Shown here: positions 25,181 to 54,959 of the stretch, in pieces
Numbering within the stretch: position 1 is the stretch's first letter
Layout: every line of letters starts with the position of its first letter
NCBI RefSeq assembly: GCF_030867145.1
Contig: NC_134454.1
Span: forward strand, 69,856,308-69,920,307
Source: Opisthocomus hoazin
Lineage: Eukaryota > Chordata > Aves > Opisthocomiformes > Opisthocomidae
Direction: 5' to 3'
DNA: 64,000 nucleotides
The notes under the pieces: generated by a model
The model's database searches: none
What the model was told of the DNA's origin: nothing
Seen by the model: only the letters and a program-made list of their open reading frames with translations
Program-made: the position numbers and the translations under genes

Positions 25181-28100
25181 TGATGCACCTAATACACAGG
25201 TGGGATTCCTTTCCTAGCTCAAAGAATATAGATTTGTAGGAGACGGTGACTTGTAGTTTTACAACTTTGTCTTCACAACTTTACCTTTTCAAGTGAGTTA
25301 AATAGTGCTGGCACATGGTCATCCATAATGTCAAACTGCTAGGATGGTCCCCATGTGCTTCGTGCCCTGCTCCCACCAGCCTGGCTCCTCAGCACCCTTC
25401 AGGAGTTACTGTGTTTGACAGACCACCTGCAACAGGCAGTCCCTGACGGAAGCAGAGGTTTTGGTAGCAGAGATGTGGGCAGTTCTGTGCAGTTTGGTGG
25501 TTTTAACATCTAGGAAACATCCCTGAGCGTATTTAACTTGCTAGTAGAGATACAGCTGAAGGGTCTCAGACCAGCTCCATCTCCAAAAAAGTGGTAGGCT
25601 TTGCTTTTTGTCATTACACCTACGGAAGGGGCTATTTGAGGCCATCACTCTAGGACTTTGGGCAACAGATTTGCTGGAAGAGCGTGGACTGAAGTGAAAG
25701 AGTATCACAACATTCACACCACCCAGATATAGACCAAGACTTCAAACATGATTATGGTATTCTCTGATCACCATATGTCTGTTGGATGTATCCACGACAG
25801 CATACACCCAAGAGTGCAGAAAGGAAAAGACTTAATACAGAATTTTATCATTCTTTATGGGTAAAGGAGAAAAAAATAACTATAGACCAAGAGATTTTCT
25901 TCCAGATATTCTGCACTCTTTATCTTACAACTCCTAATCTATAACTGCTATTGGTTTTATTTTTTTTTTAAAGACTGGATTCTTCTGTAATTCATTCCAG
26001 TTCTTTCCAATTTTTGGACTGTTTGAATCAATTGAAACAAAAAATCAGTTCAAAATCCTTTTTTTTTTTCTTTTTTTTTGATGTGAGATTAACTTAGATG
26101 TCAAAATATAGTCAAAATATGGACACAAAATGTATCTTTCTCCATTACTTCAGAAAGAACACTTTCAGCAGATTTTTGTCCCACCCTCTTGATTCCAATT
26201 CAAGAGAAAAGACACCTTGAAATACAGAACTCCACACTGTCTTCTACGCCCAGCAGCTATGGAAAAAGTGCATTTGCATTTATGTAACTATTTGATTCAC
26301 TGTATATGCACACACATATTTTTTTCAGCCATCTCTAATTCCAGAGTCCTTGTAAAATGGAAGGAGCAATCTCACATTGCCTTTCTGCTCAGGAAGACAA
26401 GGCAAAGAGTAGAAGCACACCTGTGAAAGCTCCATACCAACACCACACCAGGCTCCACAAAAGCACAAAGTAGTTTGGTTTCCAAGCTACATTTTAAGAG
26501 CATACCATGCTCTCACCCCTGTTTCTGGAGAAAAATGCTAATTGAGAAAGAGGTGGTGCAACCACATCCTTATTCTCTTCTATCCCCTTCAAACGGGCTT
26601 ATCCAAGTATCTTCACCATCCTCTATCTTGATCTGTACTCAGTGAAAACCACTGGGAGCTAAAACATGTTGTAACAGCATAGAATATAAATGTAATCTAG
26701 ATATTCCTATCAAAATCCAGCCCCTACTCAGATACTGGATCATCGCAGCCCTTTTCAAACCTTCAGGATCCAGATTTTCACCATTATTTTTTTGTAGGTA
26801 TTGAAATCTGTAAACATTTGTAAGCTTTTCTGTTATGCTGCAATTTCCAAGTGCAAAACTGAATCTTGGGGAAAGACAGGAAAAGAAAATACTTGTTTTC
26901 TTTACTGTTATGCTTTAAAACCCCATAAGTTTTACTCCCCCTCCCCTCCCCCCCTCTTGCAGCCCCCTGTCCACACCTCTGAGCATCAGCTGTTCCAGAA
27001 TTCCTGCAACTTATGCAACAGCTCTGGAACACGTTTCATGACCTGCTGTGGTAGAGCTATGCGTTCATACTATTTTATCAAAGTGGTCTGATTTATAATG
27101 ATAATTAAAAAAATCAGTTCTAAATCTGATCTAAATCTGATAAAAGAATTTAAGTGGCAAATTAACAACAGAAGATTTTTCTGTAAAACTGCACACAACT
27201 GAAAAAATCATGTCGAACGGTTGAAAGACTGTGAACTACTTCAGAAGTCAGGGAGTAGCTACTTGCATTCAAATCAGGAAGAATTCCTATTAAGAAAATG
27301 TATATAGTAGCAAATTTGTACTTCCCTGGATTGGGGATTCTTCCTGCTGCACTTTGTGTGCTATTTTGTTGATAAGATACAGGTCTGCATATGTGTTACA
27401 CAGTCCGTGTTCATGGGAAGCTGTTTTGCCTTACCCAAGCTGAAGCTTCAAGGGAAGAGGGATAGGAGCTGGTTTGGTGTCTCCAGAGGGAACGAAACTG
27501 GAGGAGGCTAAGGAGCGTTAGTGGGTTACAATGGCATTCCAGACCAGTCAAAGGTGGAAAGGATTAAATCTTCCTTCTTAATTTTTGCGTACATACAGCG
27601 TGCTCTGATATAGCCTATCTATCTCTCACTGACCATTCTTACCAGATAATGCCCTAACCTGTGTATACAACTTTCAAACAAGGCAAAGACTGATCAGGGA
27701 TCAGAGGATGAGATACTGCTGGAGCTGCTTGTGACTGTGACAACTTTCCTAAAAATGTGTCTCTGCAAAGTCTCGGGATTTTTATGTTGTCAACATCTTA
27801 GCCCAGGTACATCAAGAATAGGTGTGTCTACATCTTAGGCTGCTGTGCAGTCTGAGGGTACACAAACTGTTTATATGCTGCAATTAGACAAGATTTGACT
27901 CAGCCATTCAGCACATGACACAAGTTAATTTACTGTGTTTCTCAGAGCAACAAGTCCCAGCAGAACGAACAGTATAGAGCTCCACTGCTTAAGTCCCTCA
28001 GCTGGCGTCGGATTTCTACACTGCCTGCAAACCCAACTTAGAACACATCCAAAGAAGCCATTCACTTTGTGACAGAGCCTTGAGCCTCCTGAATTCCCCA

Positions 28101-28226
28101 TGTGGGACACAGTCTGGGGCATTACTGCACCTGAGTGTTGCTGTGAAACACACCACCCCTCCAGCAGAGCAATGGTCGGTGTAGCAAGTATGGCAGATGC
28201 TATTTCAGCCAGAAGTAGAAACACAG
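25181..28226. other. Intergenic, nothing recognised
   Basis: No gene recognised. Poly(T) runs near 25,957 and 26,059, and a pyrimidine-rich stretch near 26,935-26,960. The right edge is the outer boundary of the provirus. Confidence 0.4.
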
Positions 28227-28781
28227 TGTTGTCGCAAAAGTGCGAGTTCGTTCCCGGTGTGCAATGACCAGTCTCCCACACTGAGACGAGATACTGATTT
28301 ATGACGAAGTTGTACAAGTTTGGATGCTGGATAAAACTAGCACACCCGATTCACAAAAGACATCAATCTTCATACAATTTCTTATCAATAAGCTTCAGCC
28401 CCTGGGGCAGTCCTGTGCCTGTGGCTGATTACACCATTAGCATAGTACTTAGTCAGCATTTTCACACTGTGCATATTCAGTGAGGAAGGGTCTGGGGGTC
28501 TTTCCCCCAGGGGGTGTCATTCTTAGTATTACAATGTATTATAATGTAGGATAAGTTACTTTCAGACACTACTTTTCAGCCAGAACCAGCCAAAATGACC
28601 TCAGCGCTAACAAGCGGTCTTCTCAAGGTGTCTTCATCTCTTCCACGGAGAGCTCCTTGATTTAGAGGTAACACTAACTCTTCTTCCAAGTGAAAACAAC
28701 AAACTCCCATTTTCTAATTACACAAAGGCCTTTATACAGAACACTAGTTCTTTCAATTACGTTAGGGCCTCTATGACAACA
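28227..28781 (-). repeat. 3' LTR of the provirus (555 bp)
   Basis: On the minus strand it starts TGTTGTCATAG and ends GCGACAACA, giving the expected TG...CA ends with a 7-bp inverted repeat (TGTTGTC/GACAACA). The first 485 bases (plus-strand order) match the other LTR at all but about nine positions. The remaining 70 bases, the start of U3, are much more different. Confidence 0.93.
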
Positions 28782-28794
28782 ATTCCCCCCCTTT
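28782..28794 (-). other. Polypurine tract
   Basis: AAAGGGGGGGAAT on the minus strand directly upstream of the 3' LTR, as required for priming of plus-strand retroviral DNA. Its position fixes the inner edge of the LTR. Confidence 0.85.
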
Positions 28795-28832
28795 GGGACT
28801 TACGTATTACTTTTCTTAATACTGAAGTCCCA

Positions 28833-29285
28833 CTATATTAGCTTACTGATTAGTGATGAACCGCATTTTATACAACATTGTACAATCACAACTACACATA
28901 CTAATGTAAGAATAACTAAAATTCCCATTATGATTAACTTCTTAACCCAAAGTGACAAATCAGGAATCCAGGACATCAGCCACGACCAAATTTCTTGAAA
29001 TCCACATGAGATGTCATCCTTTTGTATTTCATGTCTACCTTCACTGTTTTCTGTATTGTCATAAAATGCACATTCTGAGTCCAAGGATCTTCCTGATTGC
29101 TCAAGGCCATTACTAACTCGATTCCATTTAACAACAACAAGCCCAAGATTAAACAACACATGATGATTGCATAAGTACCTGAAAAGAAAAATTGAAATTA
29201 CTAGAAGTGTTATACTTAGCAGAATAAAACTTTGCTTACATTCAATGCAGAAATAAGGTTCTAAGTCAGTCCATGTACAATTCAT
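28833..29285 (-). pseudogene. Env transmembrane-subunit remnant
   Basis: The last third reads as a retroviral TM end: a tryptophan-rich stretch before the membrane (IWSWLMSWIPDLSLW), a hydrophobic anchor of about 25 residues with paired cysteines (VQCCIKC), and a short tail. Fusion peptide, heptad repeats and disulphide motif are not seen, so the ectodomain is largely missing. In another frame at 28,976-29,161 there is a signal-peptide-like start (MCCLILGLLLLNG), 14 bases after a possible splice acceptor. Described only as a remnant; not functional. Confidence 0.65.
29175..29189 (-). other. Possible viral splice acceptor
   Basis: On the minus strand a pyrimidine tract ends TTTTTCTTTTCAG, followed within about 20 bases by the ATG of a signal-peptide-like frame. 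This is the arrangement of a retroviral env splice acceptor, here placed downstream of the LIN28B segment. Confidence 0.4.
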
Positions 29286-29838
29286 TTACTTCTGTACTCA
29301 ATGAAGCTTCCTGTGGTGATGACCCGCTTGAGCATTCCAAGATCTCTGACCTGCCCTCCTGAGAGTTTATGGGGGCAGTCAGCCACCACCTGCATGACGC
29401 TTTGACAGTAATGGCATTTCTTTGGCTGGTAGGTAGGAAGAGTACATTCTTTAGTGTGGTGGTGAAGGCCTTCACAGTTGTAGCATCTATTTCTCTTTGG
29501 TTTTCTTTTTTGTGCTGTCTTCCCTTTGGGTTGTATTTCACTGCTTCTCCTTCTTTTAGGCTTCTGAATCCTTCCATGTAAATCTCTCTTCCGTGTACGA
29601 AAACATCAGTCAGAGACTCTAAGGGGCTTCCCTCTTGGTTGCTCATGGAGATAAACCTGAATCCCATTCTCACATTGAACAATTTGCAATGGCTGGTTCT
29701 GTGCAAAACCTGGGATTCCTCTTCTTCTTCCTGCTCCAGAAACTTCCCAGGCTCGTCTCCACCTTTACTTGCTGCTTCAGCCATCTTGTCCCACAGGCCC
29801 ACTGCTCCCTGTGCTCTGGTATCCCGGAAGCCCATCAT
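29266..29838 (-). CDS. 190-codon hybrid open frame over the LIN28B insert
   Basis: The longest open frame of the provirus. It starts 18 codons upstream of the LIN28B ATG, in sequence of unknown origin (GFRDTRAQGAVGLWDK), and runs through the cold-shock part. It crosses the knuckle region out of frame, then re-enters the LIN28B frame for the tail and stops just inside the TM-like region. Whether it is translated is unknown. It could be a chance survival, since the element's other frames are broken. Confidence 0.4.
   Translation of the reverse strand: MMGFRDTRAQGAVGLWDKMAEAASKGGDEPGKFLEQEEEEESQVLHRTSHCKLFNVRMGFRFISMSNQEGSPLESLTDVFVHGREIYMEGFRSLKEGEAVKYNPKGRQHKKENQREIDATTVKAFTTTLKNVLFLPTSQRNAITVKASCRWWLTAPINSQEGRSEILECSSGSSPQEASLSTEVNELYMD
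29285..29784 (-). pseudogene. LIN28B: LIN28B-derived cDNA segment inside the provirus
   Basis: From its ATG at 29,784 the minus strand follows LIN28B: an acidic start (MAEAASKGG, PGKFLEQ, EEESQVL), then the cold-shock domain (HCKLFNVRMGFRFISM, EGSPLES, DVFVH, YMEGFRSLKEGEAV). After a deletion and change of frame come the basic linker (KRKPK) and both CCHC knuckles (CYNCEGLHHHTKEC; CHYCQSVMQVVADC, 29,375-29,485). A second deletion returns to the first frame for the C-terminal tail (SSGSSPQEAS), which identifies LIN28B rather than LIN28A. Introns are absent and no poly(A) lies at its end. Changes at key sites (KWFN to KLFN, GFGF to GFRF, the knuckle-2 His to Gln) indicate no normal let-7 binding. 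In the host, LIN28B blocks let-7 maturation. Confidence 0.9.
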
Positions 29839-30361
29839 CCAGTACTTCTTCCGGAATTATTTCAAATTCTGGTTTACTCAATTTACCTTTACATGTATAT
29901 AAATGGAGTTTCCAGTATGGCAGTTACTGGGACACTCACGTTCCATCAAGAACATAATTCTTTCTAAATATTAGTCCAATTTTCTGGGGAAATTTGGTAA
30001 AATGAATCCTGTTCCACCCTTCAGGCTCTATCAAGGGCAAGAGCGACACCATATTGGCTCTCAAATGGAGTTTTCACTCTGCCCCAAGTACAGCTGGCAG
30101 CACAGGGTTTTTTACGATTGTATTCAAATTACTTTCTAATATCTTGGAGAAATTAAAATTAATGATAAAAAAGCTAGTACCTTCTCCTGAAGATTTGGGA
30201 ATTTGAACACAAACTCTTGGGTCAGTGTTGTTCCAAATGTGCATGAGCCCTTGAATTTTTTCCCAGGCTAGATTATGCGAGACCTTTTCACCTTGTTCTC
30301 CGGTACCAGAGGAGAAGAGACAAGTCATACAAAATAGCGAGAACGATAGTAATATATACAT
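29839..30361 (-). pseudogene. Env-like leader region (5' part), broken
   Basis: A 95-codon frame (30,074-30,361) starts with a hydrophobic leader (MYILLSFSLFCMTCLF), as for a secreted or surface protein, and then a segment with N-linked glycosylation potential (WNNTDPRVCV). Stops break it downstream, although coding-like stretches (EGWNRIHFTKFPQKIG) reach the LIN28B junction. Its place after pol suggests the surface subunit of env, but I do not recognise the family with certainty. Confidence 0.5.
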
Positions 30362-30499
30362 ATTAAAAAGATTATAAGGCTAAAAACTGTACAAAAAACC
30401 CCCATAAAACTAGAAATTAATGTTAGTCCTATCTTCATTAACCAAGCTCCCCGCCCTGTGAGTTTTGTAGTATGGACTGCAGCCAGGAACCAGGAGTCC

Positions 30500-32260
30500 C
30501 ACCTTATCTCTAATACTCTTGAATTACTTTTTCCAATAATACTTTAACTGCCTCTCTAGCCTGATTGGTGTGACAGGGAAAGGCTTCAGGACATCTTGTA
30601 AATGTATCTGTTAGACCCAAAAGATACTTATATTGATTACATCATGGTAATTCAGAAAAATCAATTTGCCAGCATTCTCCTGGAAAATTTCCTGCTATTA
30701 CCTCTCCAGGTGGAGCTCTAGGTTCCATCTTTGGATTATTCTTACAACAAATTATGCACTGCTTTTCTACTTGAATTGCATAACTTGTCATTTTAGGTCC
30801 AATTGCACAATGCTTTATGCTAGCATCTAAAGATTCAGCTCCTGTATGACTTCCTTCACAAATTTGCTGCAGTAATTTTCTCATCTTGGGAGCAGTTACC
30901 AGATGTTATTTGTTACTGATGATCCACCATTCTTCAGTGTCTTTTTGATTGCTCCATGAGCATGGATCACTCCCAATGCATATTTAGATAAATATTCACC
31001 CGTTGATCCTCTAATAACTCCAAGGCTCTTGTTAATGCTATTAGTTCAGCCTTTTGAGCAGAACTGTCAGGCGGTAATGGTCCTGATTCCAATACCTTTT
31101 CCAAAGTCACTATTGCATACTCAGATTTACGTTCCTCTTTGATGACAAAACTGCTACCATCAGTATATAATGTATGATCTAGAGTTTCGAGAGGCAGGAT
31201 TTAAAGAATGGGAAATTCTCATACTCACATCATCTTGTTCTAGCAAAGCAGCTTGATACTGCACCATCCAACTAGGGGATAGCCAGTGGTGTCTGCGCTG
31301 TTCCAACACTGCCGTCACTACATGAGGCACATAAACAGTTACTTTTTTGACCCATGGTTAGCTTTCTGGCTTCTTGGATTAATAATACTGTTGTAGTCAA
31401 TGCTTGGAGACAAGCAGCCATCCTTTATCCAATTGTTTGGCTTTTCCAATCTCTGAGCATTTGTGTTAGAACCCCTAATGCAACATGCAGTCTTCCGTGC
31501 ACATATAAAGAAAAGGCTTAGTTTAATCTGGCAGTCCCAAAGCAGGGGCACTTATCAAGGCTCTGTTTATATCATCAAATCTCTTTGGCAATTAGGTGTC
31601 CATTCTAATAGTTCATCTGATCCTTTAACTGTCTCTTACAGAGGTTTAACCATTAAACCAAAATTCAGAATCCACATGTGACACCGACCGGCCATTCCAA
31701 GAAATCCTCTTAACTCTCTTTGTCTTGGGAGGTGAGATTCTGCAAATGGCCTCCTTTTGATCAGGGCTCAATTGCCCTTTCCCCTGAGAAATTTCAAAAC
31801 CCAGCTAAGTCGCTGGGGGCTTTTTGACCAGCTGGGCCTTTTCTGTGACACCCACTATCCTGCTAGGCCCACAAAGTTCAGCAAGCTAATAGAGGCATTA
31901 TTTACACTGCATTTCAGTTTTGGTACCCAATAATATGTCATCGACTCACTGCAAGAGAGTCACTTCTGAGTTTCTTCCCCGCCATTCTTCTAATCCTTTA
32001 GCCAATACGTTACCAAACAGAGTCTGGCTATTTATTAATCCCTGGGCAAGCAGCATCCAGCATAGCTGCATCTTCCTTCCTGTAGCAGGGCTTTCCCATT
32101 CAAATGCAAAACGTTCCTGGCTCCCAGGTTCCAATGGGATGCAAAAGGAAGCATCTTTTAAATCCAGAACTGAAAAATAAACATTACTTGCAGCAATGTT
32201 AGTCAGCAACACGTAAGGATTGGATGCACATCAGCTACAATCTGATTGATAGCTCTTAAA
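30500..32260 (-). pseudogene. Pol remnant: RT, RNase H, partial integrase
   Basis: Read on the minus strand. RT occupies about 31,900-32,260 with QDLRAINQIV, YFSVLDLKDA and FAFEW. Its catalytic YVDD reads stop-VDD (31,937-31,948). RNase H is at about 31,030-31,190 with the DG of LYTDGSSF and the E of AQKAELIAL. The integrase zinc domain is at 30,642-30,884 (H, H, C, C retained in KHCAIGP...QCIICCKN), followed by WQIDFSELP and a short part of the core up to about 30,500. The remainder of integrase is absent. Many frameshifts; dead. Confidence 0.85.
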
Positions 32261-32699
32261 TCTTGATTGGTATTCTCGTAAGAGTTCATACTGTAAAAAT
32301 TTATTTATCAATTCCTCCAGTCCTATCTTAGTTTCTGTTTTCGTAGGATATTGTTTTCACCTTACTGGCTTCGCATCAGGTTTCAGTTCCATCTTAATAG
32401 GATCAGCTTTGGCTCTTCCTGGGATTCCTATTGACCACACCAAAGGAATGACAGCATTGAGAATCTCTTCTGGAATACTGAGATCCTGTTCTTCTTGTTT
32501 CTGTAACAAACAAATTTGAGCCTTCCAGGCATAATTTTTTTTTTTCTTTGGAACATGCAATTGGATTGCATTTTCGGCAAATATTACTTGAGCTTGTAAT
32601 TTATTTAACAGATCTCACCCTAAGAGAGGTACCAGGCACTCTGTATATATAGAAATTCTTGTCTTATAGATTTTTCCAATTGTACATTTCATTGGTGGT

Positions 32700-32880
32700 A
32701 AAAATGGCCTTATTTCCTTTTTCCTGTTACCCCAACAACTGGCATGTTAAATTTACTACAAGGTCCTTTACATGTAGTTACCACAGAATAAGTTGCTCCT
32801 GTGTCAATCAAAAATCTACAGTTTTGTTCTCCAGCTTAGTTGGAACCAGGGGATCTGCTGGGGACACCTTTATAGTCACC
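32700..32880 (-). pseudogene. Retroviral aspartic protease remnant
   Basis: A minus-strand frame contains CRFLIDTGATYSVV. The DTGA at 32,794-32,805 is the active-site loop of retroviral proteases. A stop shortly downstream ends the frame. Confidence 0.75.
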
Positions 32881-34060
32881 TCTCGTCCTCTTCAGTCTGA
32901 ATCCAACTATCTAACATACTCAGGTCTGGAGCTGTACACTGCTTCAGGACTTGCCCTGTTAATTGGGGCACTTTGTCTTCCAATGCGCTTCTTTTCTGGG
33001 GAAGACTACCCCATCTTCCCGCCTTTTCATTCCATCTTTCTGTATCATGGCTTCTAAGTTCTTCTCTGCCTTTTCCATTAAAAACAGCAGCTAGCAAAGA
33101 AGCCTGTAACTTGATACCTTTCTCTCCTAGTAACTTTACACAACCATTTGTAAAATCCAGAGGGATTTTCCTCTGGCTCCTGTTATATTTTATACAATTT
33201 AGACACATTCCCATTCCCTCTGTTTTTTCCCAATACTGGGCTAAACTTCTCATCTCCTATCTCCATGCTCACTTCCTCTTCACCAACAATTGCACCTACT
33301 CTGCACCAGTCTTAACACATTCTTTTCCCTTCCAACAGCCATTACAACAACTATCTTTTGTTTTTCTCTTTCTTTTTGTTGCTTCAAACATATCGTTAGC
33401 ATCAGCCATTGGCAATTTACAGTCCTCTCGACTTTCATGGTCATTTTGTAAATTAAGGAACAAATCAAAACATACCACTTCATCCCACTTTTCCAACTGT
33501 CTACAAAACAGCACCAATTGTAACAGTGTATCGTAATTCACAGTTCCATTTTCAGGCTTTTTCTTGCCATCATCTAGATCATACATCAGTCACCAAGCAT
33601 TACAATATCATAATAATTTTTCTTTAGTTAGGGTATCCCCACCAAACTTTTTCCAATGTTTTAGGATGCATCCAAGGGGGGTATAGGGAGATATCTCACT
33701 CAAAGCCTTAGAACCCATAACACCTTTTCCTAGGAATCTCCTTTAACCTACTATTGCATGCAAATTTACCAGTCTCCTACCAAGGTCTTTCATGAAGCGA
33801 TTTAACGTAAAGCATTCGCGCATGTCAAAACCTATCACCAGTATCAAACTCTATGACTCTGCCTGCTCCGATTGTCACTGTGCAAACATAGGAGAGCACT
33901 CCGCCACGTACTTAAAAGGAGAGCGTCCCAGTGCATAATCAAAATTCCTTTTAATCACATGCAGCTTAGATGGGGCTATCAATCCCACGAGGTACCATTC
34001 AGATCTGAAACCCAACTCAAATACCACAGAATTCCAGAACAGGCACTACCCTTACATTAG
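32876..34060 (-). pseudogene. Gag-region remnant
   Basis: Two open stretches (33,296-33,586 and 32,876-33,253) lie between the 5' leader and the protease, the position of gag. The second has a capsid-like basic, charged composition (PLDFTNGCVKLL, LQASLLAAVFNGKG). I see no intact CCHC box and no clear matrix domain, so the assignment is mainly positional. Confidence 0.55.
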
Positions 34061-34237
34061 TCTTTCATGAATTCGGTATCTTGATTTTCGCTCTGCACCT
34101 TTGAGTCGCTTACCACCCAGTCAGGGGGCAGAGCCGATGGAGTCTCCGACCAGATAGAGTCGGTATGTGCTGGAGACCGTTCAATCCAACTCCCTGCTGG
34201 CTGCAGCAAGTCGATCCGGGCAAGGCTTTTCAGCACA

Positions 34238-34255
34238 GCCCTGTTTGGGTTGCCA
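34238..34255 (-). other. Primer-binding site
   Basis: TGGCAACCCAAACAGGGC on the minus strand, four bases after the 5' LTR. It begins with the TGG required to pair with a tRNA CCA end. By eye it is nearest to lysine-type sites (GAACAGGG-like core), but the match is inexact. Confidence 0.6.
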
Positions 34256-34259
34256 AAAC

Positions 34260-34797
34260 TGTTATCGCAATAGTGCGAGTTCATTCCCTGTGTGCAATGA
34301 CCAGTCTCCCACACTGAGACGAGATACTGATTTATGACGAAGTTGTACAAGTTTGGATGCTAGATAAAACTAGCACACCCGATTCACAAAAGACATCAAT
34401 CTTCATACAATTTCTTATCGATAAGCTTCAGCCCCTGGGGCAGTCCTGTGCCTGTGGCTGATTACACCATTAGCATAGTACTTAGTCAGCATTTTCACAC
34501 TGTGCATGTTCAGTGAGGAAGGGTCTGGGGGTCTATCCCCCAGGGGGTGTCATTCTTAGTATTACAATGTATTATAATGTAGGATAAGTTACTTTCAGAC
34601 ACTACTTTTCAGCCAGAACCAGCCAAAATGACCTCAGCGCTAACAAGCGGTCTTCTCAAGGTGTCTTCATCTCTTCCACAGAGAGCTCCTTGATTTAGAG
34701 GTAACACTAACTCTTCTTCCAAGTGAAAACAACAAACTCCCATTACTCAGATAAAAAATACAGAGTGCTAGCTCTTTCAGTTATGTCAGGGCCCCTA
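34260..34797 (-). repeat. 5' LTR of the provirus
   Basis: Matches the 3' LTR with about nine substitutions over 485 bases (34,260-34,744). The U3 end (34,745-34,797) differs much more and lacks the final TGTTGTCAT-type terminus. It runs directly into the MIER3 CpG island. Transcription from this LTR would run leftward, away from MIER3. Confidence 0.9.
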
Positions 34798-35271
34798 GGA
34801 AGGGGCTCCACACCAAGCCAAGCGCGGGGGGCACCCCGGCCCCGGGGCAGGAGGGCACGCCCCAGCAGCCAGCGCCACGCTGCCCCAGGTGGGAGGCTCC
34901 CGCTGCCCCCCGGGCCCCGGAGGCCTCCCCGGGCGGGGCGGCTGGAGGGCGGCGGCCGGCGCCGCGCCCCCCGGGCCCGGGCGAGGCGGCGGGTGCCGAG
35001 CGCCCTCTCCGGGCGGGGCGGGCCCGCGGCGCGGCGGCCCGGGACGGACGGAGCGCCCTCGCCGGGCGGGGCGGGATGCCGCGGCGCCGCCGGAGGTGGG
35101 GTCCCGGCGCTGCCCCGGCCCCGGCGCCGCCTCCTCCGCCCCAGCTCGGTCCCGCCGGCCCCTCCGCTCCCTCCCCGGCCGGCTCCGGCTGGGGCTCGGC
35201 CGCTGCCATTGGCTTAGCGGCCCCATCCGGGCACTCGGCGCAGCGCTGTTCCTCAGCCCGATCGTCCCAAT

Positions 35272-54959
<19,688 letters not shown>

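Larger units (their letters stand above)
28227..34797 (-). mobile_element. Class I endogenous retrovirus carrying a LIN28B insert
   Basis: A minus-strand provirus of about 6.6 kb bounded by two matching LTRs. Reading right to left: 5' LTR, PBS, gag-like frames, a DTGA protease, RT, RNase H, the N-terminal and part of the core domain of integrase, an env-like leader, a LIN28B-derived segment, an env TM-like tail, PPT and 3' LTR. The RT block (VLDLKDA, CIPL, FAFEW) and TM tail fit gammaretrovirus-like ERVs. Stops and frameshifts break gag and pol and the end of integrase is missing, so it cannot replicate alone. No target-site duplication is visible, because the outer end of the 5' LTR has lost its terminal bases. 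Confidence 0.93.

Noticed and set aside
27925-28317. Minus-strand frame of 130 codons and its partner at 34,057-34,350 sharing the same first residues
   Set aside because: Both lie largely in the LTRs. The shared start reflects LTR identity, not a gene family.
29285-29784. LIN28A as the source of the insert
   Set aside because: The C-terminal tail SSGSSPQEAS and the acidic start fit LIN28B, which has a longer tail of this type.
29369-29967. Plus-strand frames over the LIN28B segment
   Set aside because: Opposite-strand shadows of the LIN28B-derived sequence.
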